NCBI RefSeq assembly: GCF_004299445.1
Contig: NZ_SCTC01000068.1
Location: 23,446 to 87,445, forward strand
DNA: 64,000 bases
From: Phenylobacterium sp.
GTDB lineage: Bacteria; Pseudomonadota; Alphaproteobacteria; Caulobacterales; Caulobacteraceae
Reading direction: 5' to 3'
The notes under the pieces are model-generated. The model was not told the DNA's origin and made no database searches. It was given only the letters and a program-made list of their open reading frames with translations. Below, piece after piece: positions 17,045-28,152 of the stretch (positions within the stretch are counted from its first letter, which is position 1; every line of letters starts with the position of its first letter). The translations under genes were made by a program, and so were the position numbers.

Positions 17045-18460
17045 TTACAACAGGATTAGCGCGGCAAGCCCCAGGAAGGCGAAGAAACCTGTGAAGTCCG
17101 TCACGAAAGTCACGAATACGGATGAAGAAACCGCCGGATCGCGTCCCATGCGCTCCAGCGCGAGTGGAATCACGGCGCCTGCCAGCGCAGCCATGAAGAA
17201 GTTGATGATCATTGCCGCCCCGAACGCGACCGACAGCCGCAGATCGTGGAATACGCCGAAGATCACGCCGCCCGTGATGATCGCCAGCACCACCCCATTG
17301 ATCAGACCCACAGCCATCTCGCGGCTGACCGTCCGCACGGCGTTGAACGCCGATAGCTCGCGGCTAGCCAACGCCCGGACCGCGACGGTGAGCGTCTGAG
17401 TTCCCGCATTGCCGCCCAGCGACGCCACCACCGGCATCAGCGCGGCGAGGATCGCGAGCTTGGCGATCTGGCCTTCGAAGGCCCCGATCACGCTGGCCGA
17501 GAGTGCGGCGGTCAGCGTGTTGACCAGGAGCCACGGCAGGCGCGACCGGACGATGCCGATGACGCCGGCGTCGCGGCCGGCGTCCGACACGCCGGCCAGG
17601 GCCAGGATGTCCTCTTCGCTCTCTTCCTGGACGACGCCCACGATGTCGTCGACGGTGATCTGGCCCACCAGGCGGCCAGCGACGTCCACGACGGGCGCCG
17701 AGATCAGGTGGTACTTGTCGAAGATGTAGGCGACCTCTTCCTGGTCGAGGTCGACGGTGATCTCGGTCACCGGCTCCATGATCTGGGCCAGCGGCGTCTG
17801 GCGGCCGACCCGCAGAAGGCCGCTGACCGGCACGGCCCCCACTGGTTTGAACGCCGGATCGACCACGTAGATGTCGAAGAACAGCTCGGGCAGCTCCTCC
17901 GGATCTTTGCGGAAGTGGTCGATGGCCTGCCCGACGGTCCAGAACTGCGGCGCGGCCACCACCTCGCGCTGCATCAGGCGGCCAGCGGTCTCTTCCCCGT
18001 ACCTCAGGGTGGTCTCGATGGCCGCCCGTTCCAGCTCGGGCATGGCGGCCATGACTTCGGCGCGCTTGTCGTCCTCGAGGTCGTCCACGACGTCGGCGGC
18101 GTCGTCCGACTCCATCTCGCCGATGGCCTTGGCCAGCGTGGCGGACGGGACGTGCTCCAGAACGTCCTCCCGGATCTCCGTGTCGAGCTCCGACAGGATC
18201 TCGGCGAGCGTCTCGGGATCGAGGTGCGGGATCAGCTCTTCGCGGTCGTCCGCCGACAGGAAGCCCATCAGGTCGGCGATGTCGGCAGGATGCAGCGCCG
18301 CAAGCAGCTCGCGAAGCCGCTCGGCATCGCCACGATCCAGCGCGTCGGCGACATCGGAGACGAACTCAGGGTTCAGCGCGTAGTCGTCGTCGAGCGCGAG
18401 GTCTTCCAGGTCCTCTTCGGCGTCCATGACGTCAGTGAGGTCGTCCGTTTCGCGACTCAT
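17045..18460 (-). CDS. mgtE: MgtE-type magnesium transporter
   Basis: A 471-residue inner-membrane Mg2+ channel. Residues about 30-150 form the acidic, Mg2+-sensing MgtE N domain (LLAALHPADIADLMGFLS, EMESDDAADVVDDLEDD), followed by two CBS domains at about 150-280 and five C-terminal membrane helices that include VVASLGGNAGTQTLTV and LINGVVLAIITGG. AGGGAGG precedes the ATG. High cytoplasmic Mg2+ is expected to close the channel through the N and CBS domains. It lies upstream of spmX on the same strand; read-through is possible. Confidence 0.93.
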   Translation of the reverse strand: MSRETDDLTDVMDAEEDLEDLALDDDYALNPEFVSDVADALDRGDAERLRELLAALHPADIADLMGFLSADDREELIPHLDPETLAEILSELDTEIREDVLEHVPSATLAKAIGEMESDDAADVVDDLEDDKRAEVMAAMPELERAAIETTLRYGEETAGRLMQREVVAAPQFWTVGQAIDHFRKDPEELPELFFDIYVVDPAFKPVGAVPVSGLLRVGRQTPLAQIMEPVTEITVDLDQEEVAYIFDKYHLISAPVVDVAGRLVGQITVDDIVGVVQEESEEDILALAGVSDAGRDAGVIGIVRSRLPWLLVNTLTAALSASVIGAFEGQIAKLAILAALMPVVASLGGNAGTQTLTVAVRALASRELSAFNAVRTVSREMAVGLINGVVLAIITGGVIFGVFHDLRLSVAFGAAMIINFFMAALAGAVIPLALERMGRDPAVSSSVFVTFVTDFTGFFAFLGLAALILL

Positions 18461-18624
18461 GCGGACCTCCCTGAAGTTTATGTGTGGACGGCTTTGCTCG
18501 TTTCCCGGGCGATCGGCGAGCGCCGATCACCGACGACCTTCACTTGAGTCTAGACCCTTCGTCGCGCTGAGAGTGGCCCGATCCAGGACAACGTAAAGTC
18601 CGGGATCGCAGGCCCATTTTTCAC

Positions 18625-18709
18625 TGGTGCGGTCGAGAAGACTCGAACTTCCACGGGTTGCCCCACAGCGACCTCAACGCTGCGCGTCTACCAATTCCGC
18701 CACGACCGC
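18625..18709 (-). tRNA. tRNA-Leu (GAG)
   Basis: An 85-nt class II tRNA including an encoded CCA end (18625-18627). The acceptor arms GCGGTCG and CGACCGC pair over 7 bp. The anticodon arm is CAGCG-TTGAGGT-CGCTG, giving anticodon GAG for CUC/CUU leucine codons. The D loop has the expected TGGTAGAC and the T loop is GTTCGAGTC. A long variable arm is present, as in leucine tRNAs. A promoter-like pair lies just upstream. Confidence 0.95.
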
Positions 18710-18725
18710 TCGTGGTGAGGCGCGG

Positions 18726-18754
18726 CAGGTAGCAAACACCGGCCGCATACTCAA
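18726..18754 (-). promoter_or_regulatory. Promoter of tRNA-Leu
   Basis: TTGAGT (18749-18754) and TACCTG (18726-18731) on the minus strand with a 17-bp spacer, about 17 bp before the mature 5' end of the tRNA. An overlapping GCTACC also fits the Caulobacter housekeeping -10 (GCTANAWC). Confidence 0.55.
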
Positions 18755-18774
18755 GTGCGCGTTCAGCGCCTTCG

Positions 18775-19080
18775 TCAGACGCTGCCGGCCATGTAGTCGT
18801 AGACGTTGGCCTCGCGGGTCACCTGGATGGCGATCCGCTCGTCGTTGATCTGGATTTCGCCACGAGCCACGGGGTGGTTGTTGGCCAGAATCCAGACCTC
18901 TTCATTCACGGTCGTATCCAGCGGGATGACGGCGCCGCGGCCCATGCGCAGCAGTTGCGCCATGGGTAGGATGGCGCGACCGAGCACCACCTGTATTTCA
19001 ACATTGACCGCCTTGACCTGGCTCACGAAGAAAACCTCGAACGCTCCGGGCTTTGCGCGACGCAGGCCCGAGCCCCACAT
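18775..19080 (-). CDS. FliN-like flagellar switch (SpoA domain) protein, stand-alone
   Basis: About 101 residues from the ATG at 19080; an ATG at 19092 is equally possible. Almost the whole protein is a SpoA (FliM/FliN C-terminal) domain: [26 protein letters not shown], then [30 protein letters not shown]. This fold forms the lower C-ring of the flagellar motor in FliN and the equivalent in type III secretion. It is far from any other flagellar gene in the window and is divergent from lipB with only about 10 bp between starts. It could be the genuine fliN or a paralogue. Confidence 0.8.
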   Translation of the reverse strand: MWGSGLRRAKPGAFEVFFVSQVKAVNVEIQVVLGRAILPMAQLLRMGRGAVIPLDTTVNEEVWILANNHPVARGEIQINDERIAIQVTREANVYDYMAGSV

Positions 19081-19090
19081 TGGTCGCAAC

Positions 19091-19816
19091 ATGCTTGATC
19101 GGTCGTTAAGTTTCGGGCCCGCAGCGCCATTCGGCCGAAGTGACGCAGCCCCTGCCGGTTGGGCGGTGTCGCGCACCCCCGTGGCGTACCCCGAGGCCGT
19201 CGCCGCCATGGAGGCCCGCGCCGCCGCCATCGCCGACGGGACAGCCGGCGAACTGGTCTGGCTGCTGGAGCATCCGCCGCTCTACACGGCCGGCGTCTCG
19301 GCCAAGGCCGCAGACCTTATCGAGCCCGACCGCTTCCCGGTCTTCGCCAGCGGCCGCGGCGGGCAGTACACCTATCACGGCCCCGGCCAGCGGGTGGCGT
19401 ACGTCATGCTGGACCTGACGAAGCGCAGCCGCGATGTGCGTGCGTTCGTGGCGGCCCTGGAGGCCTGGGTGATCGGCGCGCTGGACGTCTTCAACGTCAC
19501 CGGCGAAATCCGTGACGGCAGGGTGGGTGTCTGGGTCGAGCGTCGCAGTCCGGGCGTCGCGCCACGCGAGGACAAGATCGCCGCCATCGGCGTGAAGCTG
19601 CGCCGCTGGGTGTCGTTCCACGGTGTCTCGCTGAACGTGGAGCCCGACCTGTCGCACTTCGGCGGCATCGTGCCCTGCGGCGTCACCGAGCATGGCGTCA
19701 CCAGCCTGGTCGACCTGGGCCTGCCCGTCACGATGGACGACGCGGACGCCGCCTTAAGAGACAGTTTTCAGGACATTTTCGGGCCCGTGGAGGACGCCAA
19801 GGCGCCGGTCGGCTAG
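19091..19816 (+). CDS. lipB: Octanoyltransferase (lipoate biosynthesis)
   Basis: A 241-residue LipB that moves octanoyl from acyl carrier protein to lipoyl domains of 2-oxoacid dehydrogenases. Visible motifs are [11 protein letters not shown], the [12 protein letters not shown] signature, [16 protein letters not shown], and the catalytic Cys in [16 protein letters not shown]. The start at 19091 is the first ATG after the divergent FliN-like start and leaves the normal N-terminal extension; no clear ribosome binding site is visible. lipA is not in this window. Confidence 0.93.
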   Translation: MLDRSLSFGPAAPFGRSDAAPAGWAVSRTPVAYPEAVAAMEARAAAIADGTAGELVWLLEHPPLYTAGVSAKAADLIEPDRFPVFASGRGGQYTYHGPGQRVAYVMLDLTKRSRDVRAFVAALEAWVIGALDVFNVTGEIRDGRVGVWVERRSPGVAPREDKIAAIGVKLRRWVSFHGVSLNVEPDLSHFGGIVPCGVTEHGVTSLVDLGLPVTMDDADAALRDSFQDIFGPVEDAKAPVG

Positions 19817-19886
19817 GTGGCCCTCCGTCGCAACTGCAACCCTCGCGTTCTGGAGAACACCGGATTCGCAATGCTACCCATGGTCC

Positions 19887-20801
19887 ATGGACGCGCTGGA
19901 CGATGCCAACGTCGCCACCGTGCTCGCGGCGAGCGACCTTCTCTTCGACCTGGCATTGCTGGCTCGGCGCGACCTCGACGCCATCGACAATCTGATCCTG
20001 CTGGGCGTCTCACAGGCGAACGTTCGCCAGATCGTGGCGCACTCGGACAATCCGTTTCTCTACGCCTTTGCGGATACGAACCCGCCGGACGGCGCGCGCC
20101 TTCCGATCAGTGTCGCCGCCCTGAGCCGGGTCCTGAGCCTGCCGTTCGAGACCGTCAGGCGACGGGCCGTCCGCCTGTGCGAAACCGGGCTCCTGGCGGC
20201 GACCTCCGAGGGGCTGGTCGTACCCTCGACGATGCTGGACACCGCAGGGCATGTGGAGATGCTGAAGGGCGTCCACCGCGCCACGACGCGCACCTACCAG
20301 CGCCTCCAGGAGGCGGGGTTCTTCGCTGCGAGCGACTTGCCTGCGCCGGAACAACCGCCCGAGGAGCCCCCGTTGCGGGCGATCGGACGCCTGGCTGGCG
20401 AGTTCTATCTTCGGATGCTGGCGCCCCTGCATTCCTGGGCAGGCGATCCGATCGACGCGGTGCTGCTGCTTTGTCTGCTGCGTCGTCGCCGAGGAGAGTC
20501 CCGGCTGGTTGACGCGGGCGCGAGCATTCCACTGGGGAGTCCGGCCCACATCGCGCGCGAACTGGGCTTTTCATCGGAAACGGTCCGCCGACGTCTCCAG
20601 CGCATGGCCGACAAGGGCCTGTGCCGGAGGGACGCCGACGGGTTTGCCGCCCCGCTGGACGCCATTCAGGGCCAGCTACAGCACCGGTTAGCCGAATCCA
20701 GCGCGCTGAATCTTCGGCGGCTCTATCGCCGGCTCTCCGAACTCGGGGCTATCGAGCCCGGCGTTTGCAGGTCGCGACTGGCGTCGCCCCCGGACCGCTA
20801 G
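19887..20801 (+). CDS. Protein with two tandem winged-helix motifs, function unknown
   Basis: A 304-residue cytoplasmic protein. Two similar winged-helix segments are visible: residues about 72-108 (SVAALSRVLSLPFETVRRRAVRLCETGLL) and about 222-255 (SPAHIARELGFSSETVRRRLQRMADKGLC). Both contain the ETVRRR recognition-helix core, so the protein appears to hold an internal duplication of a DNA-binding module separated by a mainly helical region. The C-terminus is Arg-rich. I cannot assign a target or family name. Regulator of a neighbouring gene is only a guess. It overlaps the convergent CAP gene by 4 bp. Confidence 0.65.
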   Translation: MDALDDANVATVLAASDLLFDLALLARRDLDAIDNLILLGVSQANVRQIVAHSDNPFLYAFADTNPPDGARLPISVAALSRVLSLPFETVRRRAVRLCETGLLAATSEGLVVPSTMLDTAGHVEMLKGVHRATTRTYQRLQEAGFFAASDLPAPEQPPEEPPLRAIGRLAGEFYLRMLAPLHSWAGDPIDAVLLLCLLRRRRGESRLVDAGASIPLGSPAHIARELGFSSETVRRRLQRMADKGLCRRDADGFAAPLDAIQGQLQHRLAESSALNLRRLYRRLSELGAIEPGVCRSRLASPPDR

Positions 20802-21388
20802 CGCGCGACGACCGCGCCGGCGAACTGGATCACGCACATTGCGCCGTAGCGGGCGTGCGCGCCGCAGCCGACGCCAGCGACCGAGTAGGCGCCGCCGAAG
20901 ATGTCGCGCCGGTGGCCGCGGTTGGCGACGCCGGCGTCCACGACCAGCTGGCGCACAACATCCTCGGCCGACATCTGGCCGTAGGAGATGCCCTCGGCTG
21001 ACAGTCCAGCATAGAATCCCACACGTTGCAGCCGCTGGGGAAAGGTGTCGCCGGCCGGGCCGCGATGGCCCACCTCCCCGGTCACGCCCTGAGCGTCGGC
21101 AAGGCTTCGCGCCGAGCTTCCGAGACGGTCATCCCAGCGAAGTGGCGGCAGAGACGGCTGACGCATCAGGAAGTCCACGGCCTCCGCCAGCGCGCCTGGC
21201 TCCGCACCGGCCCAGGTGGCGTACTCGGTATCGGCCTGACGCAGGGTGTGGGCGAACGCCTGGGGCTTTGTGCGGGCGTAGTTGATGACCGCCAGCACCT
21301 CTTCCTCGAAGCTCTCGGCGGCGCCGGCCGACGCCGGGGCCACGAGTCCTAAAGCTGCAACCGCGATGGCCAGCTCACGAAAACACAT
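20798..21388 (-). CDS. Secreted CAP/SCP-domain protein
   Basis: A 196-residue protein with a signal peptide ending near SAGAAES at about residue 24. The rest is a CAP (SCP/PR-1) domain: VINYARTKPQAFA, LRWDDRLGSSARSLADAQ, GEVGHRGPAGDTFPQRL and NRGHRRDIFGGAYSVAGVGC. The two histidines and acidic residues of the CAP cavity are recognisable. Bacterial CAP proteins are extracytoplasmic with mostly unknown substrates. It is a single gene. Confidence 0.85.
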   Translation of the reverse strand: MCFRELAIAVAALGLVAPASAGAAESFEEEVLAVINYARTKPQAFAHTLRQADTEYATWAGAEPGALAEAVDFLMRQPSLPPLRWDDRLGSSARSLADAQGVTGEVGHRGPAGDTFPQRLQRVGFYAGLSAEGISYGQMSAEDVVRQLVVDAGVANRGHRRDIFGGAYSVAGVGCGAHARYGAMCVIQFAGAVVAR

Positions 21389-21500
21389 AAACGAACCCCA
21401 TCCTGACGTCCTCGCGTCAATGGTTCGACGCGAAGAGCCACAGGGGCGTTAAACGGATTGGATAATTGCGATGGCCCGCGGCCCGCGACTGGGCCGACGG

Positions 21501-23474
<1,974 letters not shown>

Positions 23475-23586
23475 TCCAGCCCTTAAGCGACAGTCCCAAC
23501 AGGCGGCCCGGTGAGAGCCCGACGATGCGCGCCCTGCATGGCGCGACACCTTCCGTAGTGGAGAGCGAGACCTTAGATTGGCGTCC

Positions 23587-24084
23587 ATGAGCACGCCAGC
23601 AGTCTCCCCGTCCGGATTCTCTCTCTCGCCGCCTACCGCAGAGGAACGCAAGCAACTGGAAGCCGGCCTTTCCCCAGCGGAAGCCGATGTCCTGCTGCAC
23701 CACGGCACCGAGGCGCCGTTCTGCGGCGGCCTTCTCGATCAGAAGGACGACGGCGTCTATTGCTGCCGCCTCTGCGCCCTGCCCCTCTTCCGGCACAAGA
23801 CCAAGTTCGAAAGCGGCACGGGCTGGCCCTCCTTCTGGGCGCCGTTCGATGAGGCGCATGTGGCCGGCGTCCGCGACACCAGCTACGGCATGGTCCGCAT
23901 CGAAACCCTCTGCGCCCGCTGTGGCAGCCACCAGGGTCACGTATTCCCCGACGGGCCGCCGCCGACGCGCCTGCGCTACTGCATCAACTCGGTGAGCCTT
24001 GAGTTCGTCCCCGGCGGGGGCCACCTGCGCGACCCCCTGGGCCGAGGCGACGATGAGGCGCTCCAGGCGGCCGCCGCCGGCTGA
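23587..24084 (+). CDS. msrB: Peptide methionine sulfoxide reductase MsrB
   Basis: A 165-residue enzyme that reduces the R-epimer of methionine sulfoxide in proteins. The zinc-binding pairs CRLC and CARCGS, the SGTGWPSFW motif and the catalytic Cys in RYCINSVSL are all present. No signal peptide is seen, so it is cytoplasmic. The ATG at 23587 is preferred over an in-frame TTG nine bases upstream. Its stop overlaps the start of the following gene by one base (TGATG), so the two are translationally coupled. Confidence 0.92.
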   Translation: MSTPAVSPSGFSLSPPTAEERKQLEAGLSPAEADVLLHHGTEAPFCGGLLDQKDDGVYCCRLCALPLFRHKTKFESGTGWPSFWAPFDEAHVAGVRDTSYGMVRIETLCARCGSHQGHVFPDGPPPTRLRYCINSVSLEFVPGGGHLRDPLGRGDDEALQAAAAG

Positions 24085-24908
24085 TGTCCGAACCCACCGA
24101 ACGGCACGGCCTCGGGTCGTCGGGCCTGTGGGCCGTGGCGGCGGCGGTGGCCATGCTGGGCTGGACCGCCTGGGATAACCGGGTGGAAGACACCGCGCCC
24201 GGTCGCGCGCCGTATGATCGTATCGCCGGCGCGCGGGACGATCTCGAGACCCAGGCCCTCGCCCGCCTGATGACGGACGCCTACGCGGTGCTTCGCTCGC
24301 CAGACTTCCGCGAGAATCTCCTGGCGCTCGAAGCGCGCTATCCCGCCGTCTACGCCCGCAACGGCGAGCAGGGCGCCACGATCCCTCGGATCGCCGGCAT
24401 CGTCGCCCTGGAGCCCGCAGGTTCGCGCTTCGCGCCCGCAGACGTGACGCTGGTCAATGGCGAATCCGGCGGTCTGGGCGCCGCGGGCGAAGGCGTCGCT
24501 TCGGGTCGCTACTCCAACATCCTCATCGAGCGGATGGTCATGGCGGCCTGGGGGCGTCCGGACGCCGTCGCCCGGTCCTGCGCCATCAATGTGGCCGCGC
24601 ACGAGTACGCCCACACCATCGTGCTGACCCCGATGGGCTTCGGAAACGCGTTCACCGATACCAGGTCGGACGAGGTCGCGATCCCCAACCGCAGGTCCCA
24701 TGGGACGCCGGTGGCCAGCTACCTGATCGGCTCTGTGGCCCAATGCACCTGGCTGGCGCAGCAGGGCCGCATCGAGCGCTCGGACGTCGGCGCCTGCGTC
24801 CAGGTGTTCGGGACGGCTGCGTTCAACTGGGATCGCTGCGGGCAGTTCGCGGGCGGGGAGCCGGTCGCCATGCGCCCCGGCCTCGCCCCGCCCGCGCGGC
24901 CGCTCTAG
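24084..24908 (+). CDS. Putative membrane-anchored HEYAH metalloprotease-like protein
   Basis: A 274-residue protein with an N-terminal membrane anchor at about residues 14-30 and a periplasmic body. An HExxH-type motif, AAHEYAHTIVL, with HEYAH at 173-177, suggests a zincin-type metallopeptidase; the third ligand cannot be identified by eye. Four cysteines in the body (166, 221, 238, 252) could form disulfides. I do not recognise a named family. It is coupled to msrB through a one-base overlap, which hints at a role in envelope protein quality, but that is inference. It overlaps the convergent BON gene by 4 bp. Confidence 0.6.
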   Translation: MSEPTERHGLGSSGLWAVAAAVAMLGWTAWDNRVEDTAPGRAPYDRIAGARDDLETQALARLMTDAYAVLRSPDFRENLLALEARYPAVYARNGEQGATIPRIAGIVALEPAGSRFAPADVTLVNGESGGLGAAGEGVASGRYSNILIERMVMAAWGRPDAVARSCAINVAAHEYAHTIVLTPMGFGNAFTDTRSDEVAIPNRRSHGTPVASYLIGSVAQCTWLAQQGRIERSDVGACVQVFGTAAFNWDRCGQFAGGEPVAMRPGLAPPARPL

Positions 24909-25912
24909 TTCCGCTTCTGGGCCGAAGGCGTCGCGGCTCCGTCGGTCACATCCTGCACCGGCTGGCTGGCGGCCATGCCCACGTCGCTGGCGCCGGCGCC
25001 GTAGCTGCGCGCCGCGTTCTCGGCGTAGCCGGCGGACTGGACCCGCAGGTTGTTCTGGACGTGATGCACGCCCGCCAGATCCTCGACGATCCGTTCGGCG
25101 CGGTGCTTGGCCTCGCGGCTCACCACCGTGCCCGACAAGGTCACCTCGCCGTCCGACACCGCGACGTTGATGTGGGTGGCGTCCAGCCATGCATCGTCCG
25201 CCAGCCGCTGGTGGACGTCGTCGCTGATCCGCTCGTCCGAGCGCTTGTAGCCCTTCGGACCCAGACCGCGGGCGCCGCGATACTCCTCGTAGGCGTTGCG
25301 GTTCTCCTGGCCGCCCTCGCCCGCCACGTCTGAGAACCAGTTCGAGATCCGCCGACCGGTTCGCCGGAAGAAGTCGCCGGCCTCGCGGGCCCGGTCCTCG
25401 AAGCCGCGGTCGTCGGCACGGCCGCCATCGCCGTAGCCCCGCTCGTAGTCGTAGCCGCCCGTACCGCTGGAGTACGTCGCGTCCGGGCGGCGCATCTCGC
25501 GCTGATAGCGCTGGTCGGCCTCATGGCTGCCGAAGCGACGGCCTTCGCCATCGTAGTCGCGGCCGCGCCGATCGGTCGGATGCGCGCGATAGCCGGTCTC
25601 GTAGTCCCCGCGTCGCATCGCCGGCGAGACGCCCTCGTAGTCGGGGTCCTGCCAGCCGCTACGGCCGTAGAGATCCTCGTCGGGCCGCCGCGTAAAGCGG
25701 GCGTCTTCGCGGCCCTGGTTGTAGCCGGCGCCGGTCTCACGCTCGCCAAACACCCGGCCGCGCTCGGCCCCGCGCACGAAGGTCCGGTTCTCGCCGCCCG
25801 ACCAACGGTCGCGGCCGTCGCTCATCCCGTAGGCGTCGTACCGGTCGTCGGATCGCTGCCGATCGCGCTCCTGCCAGTACCGCTCCAGATCGTCGCTCCA
25901 ACGACCAGCCAT
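24905..25912 (-). CDS. BON-domain protein with long Arg/Asp/Tyr/Gly-rich N-terminal region
   Basis: A 335-residue protein from the ATG at 25912 (AAGGAG eight bases before). Residues 1 to about 220 are highly charged, low complexity and rich in RD, RY and GY pairs, likely disordered. A BON domain follows at about 235-300 (ISDDVHQRLADDAWLDATHINVAVSDGEVTLSGTV). BON domains bind phospholipids and are often periplasmic, yet no signal peptide is present here, so the protein may be cytoplasmic. Similar SWFxD-BON proteins are common in alphaproteobacteria and often stress induced. Confidence 0.75.
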   Translation of the reverse strand: MAGRWSDDLERYWQERDRQRSDDRYDAYGMSDGRDRWSGGENRTFVRGAERGRVFGERETGAGYNQGREDARFTRRPDEDLYGRSGWQDPDYEGVSPAMRRGDYETGYRAHPTDRRGRDYDGEGRRFGSHEADQRYQREMRRPDATYSSGTGGYDYERGYGDGGRADDRGFEDRAREAGDFFRRTGRRISNWFSDVAGEGGQENRNAYEEYRGARGLGPKGYKRSDERISDDVHQRLADDAWLDATHINVAVSDGEVTLSGTVVSREAKHRAERIVEDLAGVHHVQNNLRVQSAGYAENAARSYGAGASDVGMAASQPVQDVTDGAATPSAQKRN

Positions 25913-25998
25913 GGCTGTTCTCCTTCGTTCTTCATGGCGGGTCGAGCCCGCCGTGGGTGAGAACAAAGGGCCGCAGTGGTGGTTCCGCTGGAAGGGGC

Positions 25999-27531
25999 TC
26001 AGAGCGGGATGTTGTCGTGCTTCTTCCAGGGATTCGTGAGCGTCTTGCCCTTGAGGTTCTTCAGCGCGTTGATCAGCCGCTTGCGGGTCGAGTGGGGCAT
26101 GATCACGTCGTCGATATAGCCGCGTGAGGCGGCGACGAACGGGTTGGCGAACCGGGCCTGATACTCGGCGGTGCGGGCCGCGATGGCTTCGGGGTCGCCG
26201 ATCTCGGAACGGAAGATGATCTCCACCGCGCCCTTGGCCCCCATCACCGCGATCTCGGCCGACGGCCAGGCGTAGTTGATGTCGCCGCGGATGTGCTTGG
26301 AGCTCATCACGTCATAGGCGCCGCCATAGGCCTTCCGCGTGATCACCGTGATCTTCGGCACCGTCGCCTCGGCGAAGGCGAAAAGCAGCTTGGCGCCGTG
26401 GCGGATCAGGCCGCCCTGCTCCTGCTTGGTGCCCGGCATGAAGCCCGGCACGTCGACGAAGGTGATGATCGGGATCTCGAAGCAGTCGCAGAAGCGCACG
26501 AAACGGGCGCCTTTTCGCGAGCTGTCGATGTCGAGCACGCCGGCGAGGGTCTGCGGCTGGTTGGCCACAATGCCCACCGGCTGCCCATCCAGGCGGCCGA
26601 AGCCCACCACGATGTTCTTGGCGAAGTCCGGGCTGATCTCGAAAAAGTCGCCCTCGTCCACGACCTTCTGGATCAGCTCCTTCATGTCGTAGGGCTTGTT
26701 GGGATTGGCCGGGACCAGGCTGTCCAGGCTCATCTCCATGCGCTTGCCGTCGTCGTAGCTCTCGCGGACGGGCGGCTTCTCGCGGTTGTTCAGCGGCAGG
26801 AAGTCGATCAGGCGGCGGACCTGGGTCAGCGCCTCGAGGTCGTTCTCGAAGGCCCCGTCGGCGACGCCGGACTTCATCGCGTGAACCCGGTAGCCGCCCA
26901 GGTCCTCGTGGCTGACGTCCTCGTGGGTGACGGTCTTCACCACGTCGGGGCCGGTCACGTACATGTAGGACGTGTCCTTCACCATGAAGATGAAGTCGGT
27001 GATGGCGGGCGAATAGACGTCGCCGCCGGCGCAGGGGCCCATGATCACGCTGATCTGCGGGATGACGCCCGAAGCCAGGGTGTTCTCGAGGAAGATGTCG
27101 GCATAGCCGCCCAGGGCCGCGACGCCCTCCTGAATGCGCGCGCCGCCGGCGTCGAACAGGCCGATGATCGGCGCGCCCACCTTCATGGCCTGCCGCTGGA
27201 CTTTCAGGATCTTCTCGGCGTGGGCGGACGACAGCGAGCCGCCGAACACGGTGAAGTCCTTGGAGAAGACGAACACCACCCGGCCGTTGATGCGGCCCCA
27301 GCCGGTGACGACGCCGTCGCCGGGGATCCGGTTCTTCTCCATGCCGAACTCGCTGACGCGATGCTCGACGAACATGTCGAACTCCTCGAACGAGCCCTCG
27401 TCGAGCAGCAGGTCGATCCGTTCGCGGGCGGTGAGCTTGCCCTTGGCGTGCTGGCTCGCGATCCGCTTCTCGCCGCCGCCCATGCGGGCTTCCTCGCGGC
27501 GCTTCTCGAGTTCTTCCAGGATGTGCTTCAC
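25999..27531 (-). CDS. pccB: Propionyl/acyl-CoA carboxylase, carboxyltransferase (beta) subunit
   Basis: A 510-residue carboxyltransferase from a GTG at 27531 with AAGGAAGG upstream. The two crotonase-like halves are evident: N-terminal [30 protein letters not shown] and [20 protein letters not shown]-terminal [26 protein letters not shown] and [18 protein letters not shown]. It transfers carboxylate from biotin to propionyl-CoA, giving methylmalonyl-CoA. Length and these blocks fit PccB over AccD (no N-terminal zinc finger). Its PccA partner lies downstream, separated by three other genes. Confidence 0.92.
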   Translation of the reverse strand: MKHILEELEKRREEARMGGGEKRIASQHAKGKLTARERIDLLLDEGSFEEFDMFVEHRVSEFGMEKNRIPGDGVVTGWGRINGRVVFVFSKDFTVFGGSLSSAHAEKILKVQRQAMKVGAPIIGLFDAGGARIQEGVAALGGYADIFLENTLASGVIPQISVIMGPCAGGDVYSPAITDFIFMVKDTSYMYVTGPDVVKTVTHEDVSHEDLGGYRVHAMKSGVADGAFENDLEALTQVRRLIDFLPLNNREKPPVRESYDDGKRMEMSLDSLVPANPNKPYDMKELIQKVVDEGDFFEISPDFAKNIVVGFGRLDGQPVGIVANQPQTLAGVLDIDSSRKGARFVRFCDCFEIPIITFVDVPGFMPGTKQEQGGLIRHGAKLLFAFAEATVPKITVITRKAYGGAYDVMSSKHIRGDINYAWPSAEIAVMGAKGAVEIIFRSEIGDPEAIAARTAEYQARFANPFVAASRGYIDDVIMPHSTRKRLINALKNLKGKTLTNPWKKHDNIPL

Positions 27532-27708
27532 GTCCGGCCTTCCTTGACGAAGGCGCAGGGGTAGAGCCGCGCGGCTTCACAGGCAAGTTGCCCCCAGGGG
27601 AGGTCCATACACCCCGGCGACGCCCTGCCTACCGTTAGGTGAGCTTGCGGCGCATGCACTACTTAGATACTTCTAAGTAAGAAATTCTTCCGCACCCTGG
27701 AGCGCCCC

Positions 27709-28152
27709 ATGAGCCTGATCCAACTCTTCGTCGCTCAGCGCGAGGCGTTCGAGGCCGCCTATGAAGATGACGACTGGTCGCGTCTCGACCCCTTTTTCCA
27801 CCCGGACGTCCGCTACGAGGTGATGAACATGCCCTTCCACTGCGTGCTGGAGGGGCGCGACGCGATGGTGGCGGGCATCCGCCGATCAATCTCGGGCTTC
27901 GACAAGCACTGCCGTCGCACCGTGGGCCTCGACCGCGTCGTGCGCGAGGAAGGCGCCAACGTCATCATTTTCAGCCGCATGATGTTCGAGCGACCCGGCG
28001 CGCCGCCCACGTCCAGTGGCGTGTGGGAGATCGCCACTTACCGCGACGGGCGGATCTCGCGGCTGATCGACCTGTACGAGCCCAACGCGGCGGGCGACTA
28101 CGAGCGATGGATGGCCGAGTGGGGCCAAGGGTTGGACCCAAGCTACGCCTGA
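27709..28152 (+). CDS. NTF2/SnoaL-like protein
   Basis: A 147-residue cone-shaped NTF2-fold protein, with DDDWSRLDPFFHPDVRYEV and LEGRDAMVAGIRR near the N-terminus and a GVWEIATYRDGRISRLIDLYEPN strand pair at the end. Family members include small isomerases and hydrolases as well as binding proteins, so no activity is assigned. GGAG six bases before the ATG supports the start. It overlaps the convergent TetR gene by 10 bp. Confidence 0.75.
   Translation: MSLIQLFVAQREAFEAAYEDDDWSRLDPFFHPDVRYEVMNMPFHCVLEGRDAMVAGIRRSISGFDKHCRRTVGLDRVVREEGANVIIFSRMMFERPGAPPTSSGVWEIATYRDGRISRLIDLYEPNAAGDYERWMAEWGQGLDPSYA

Noticed and set aside
18461..18624. M-box or other Mg2+ riboswitch before mgtE
   Set aside because: Only a simple hairpin (GATCGGC/GCCGATC at about 18508-18525) is visible; no M-box core.
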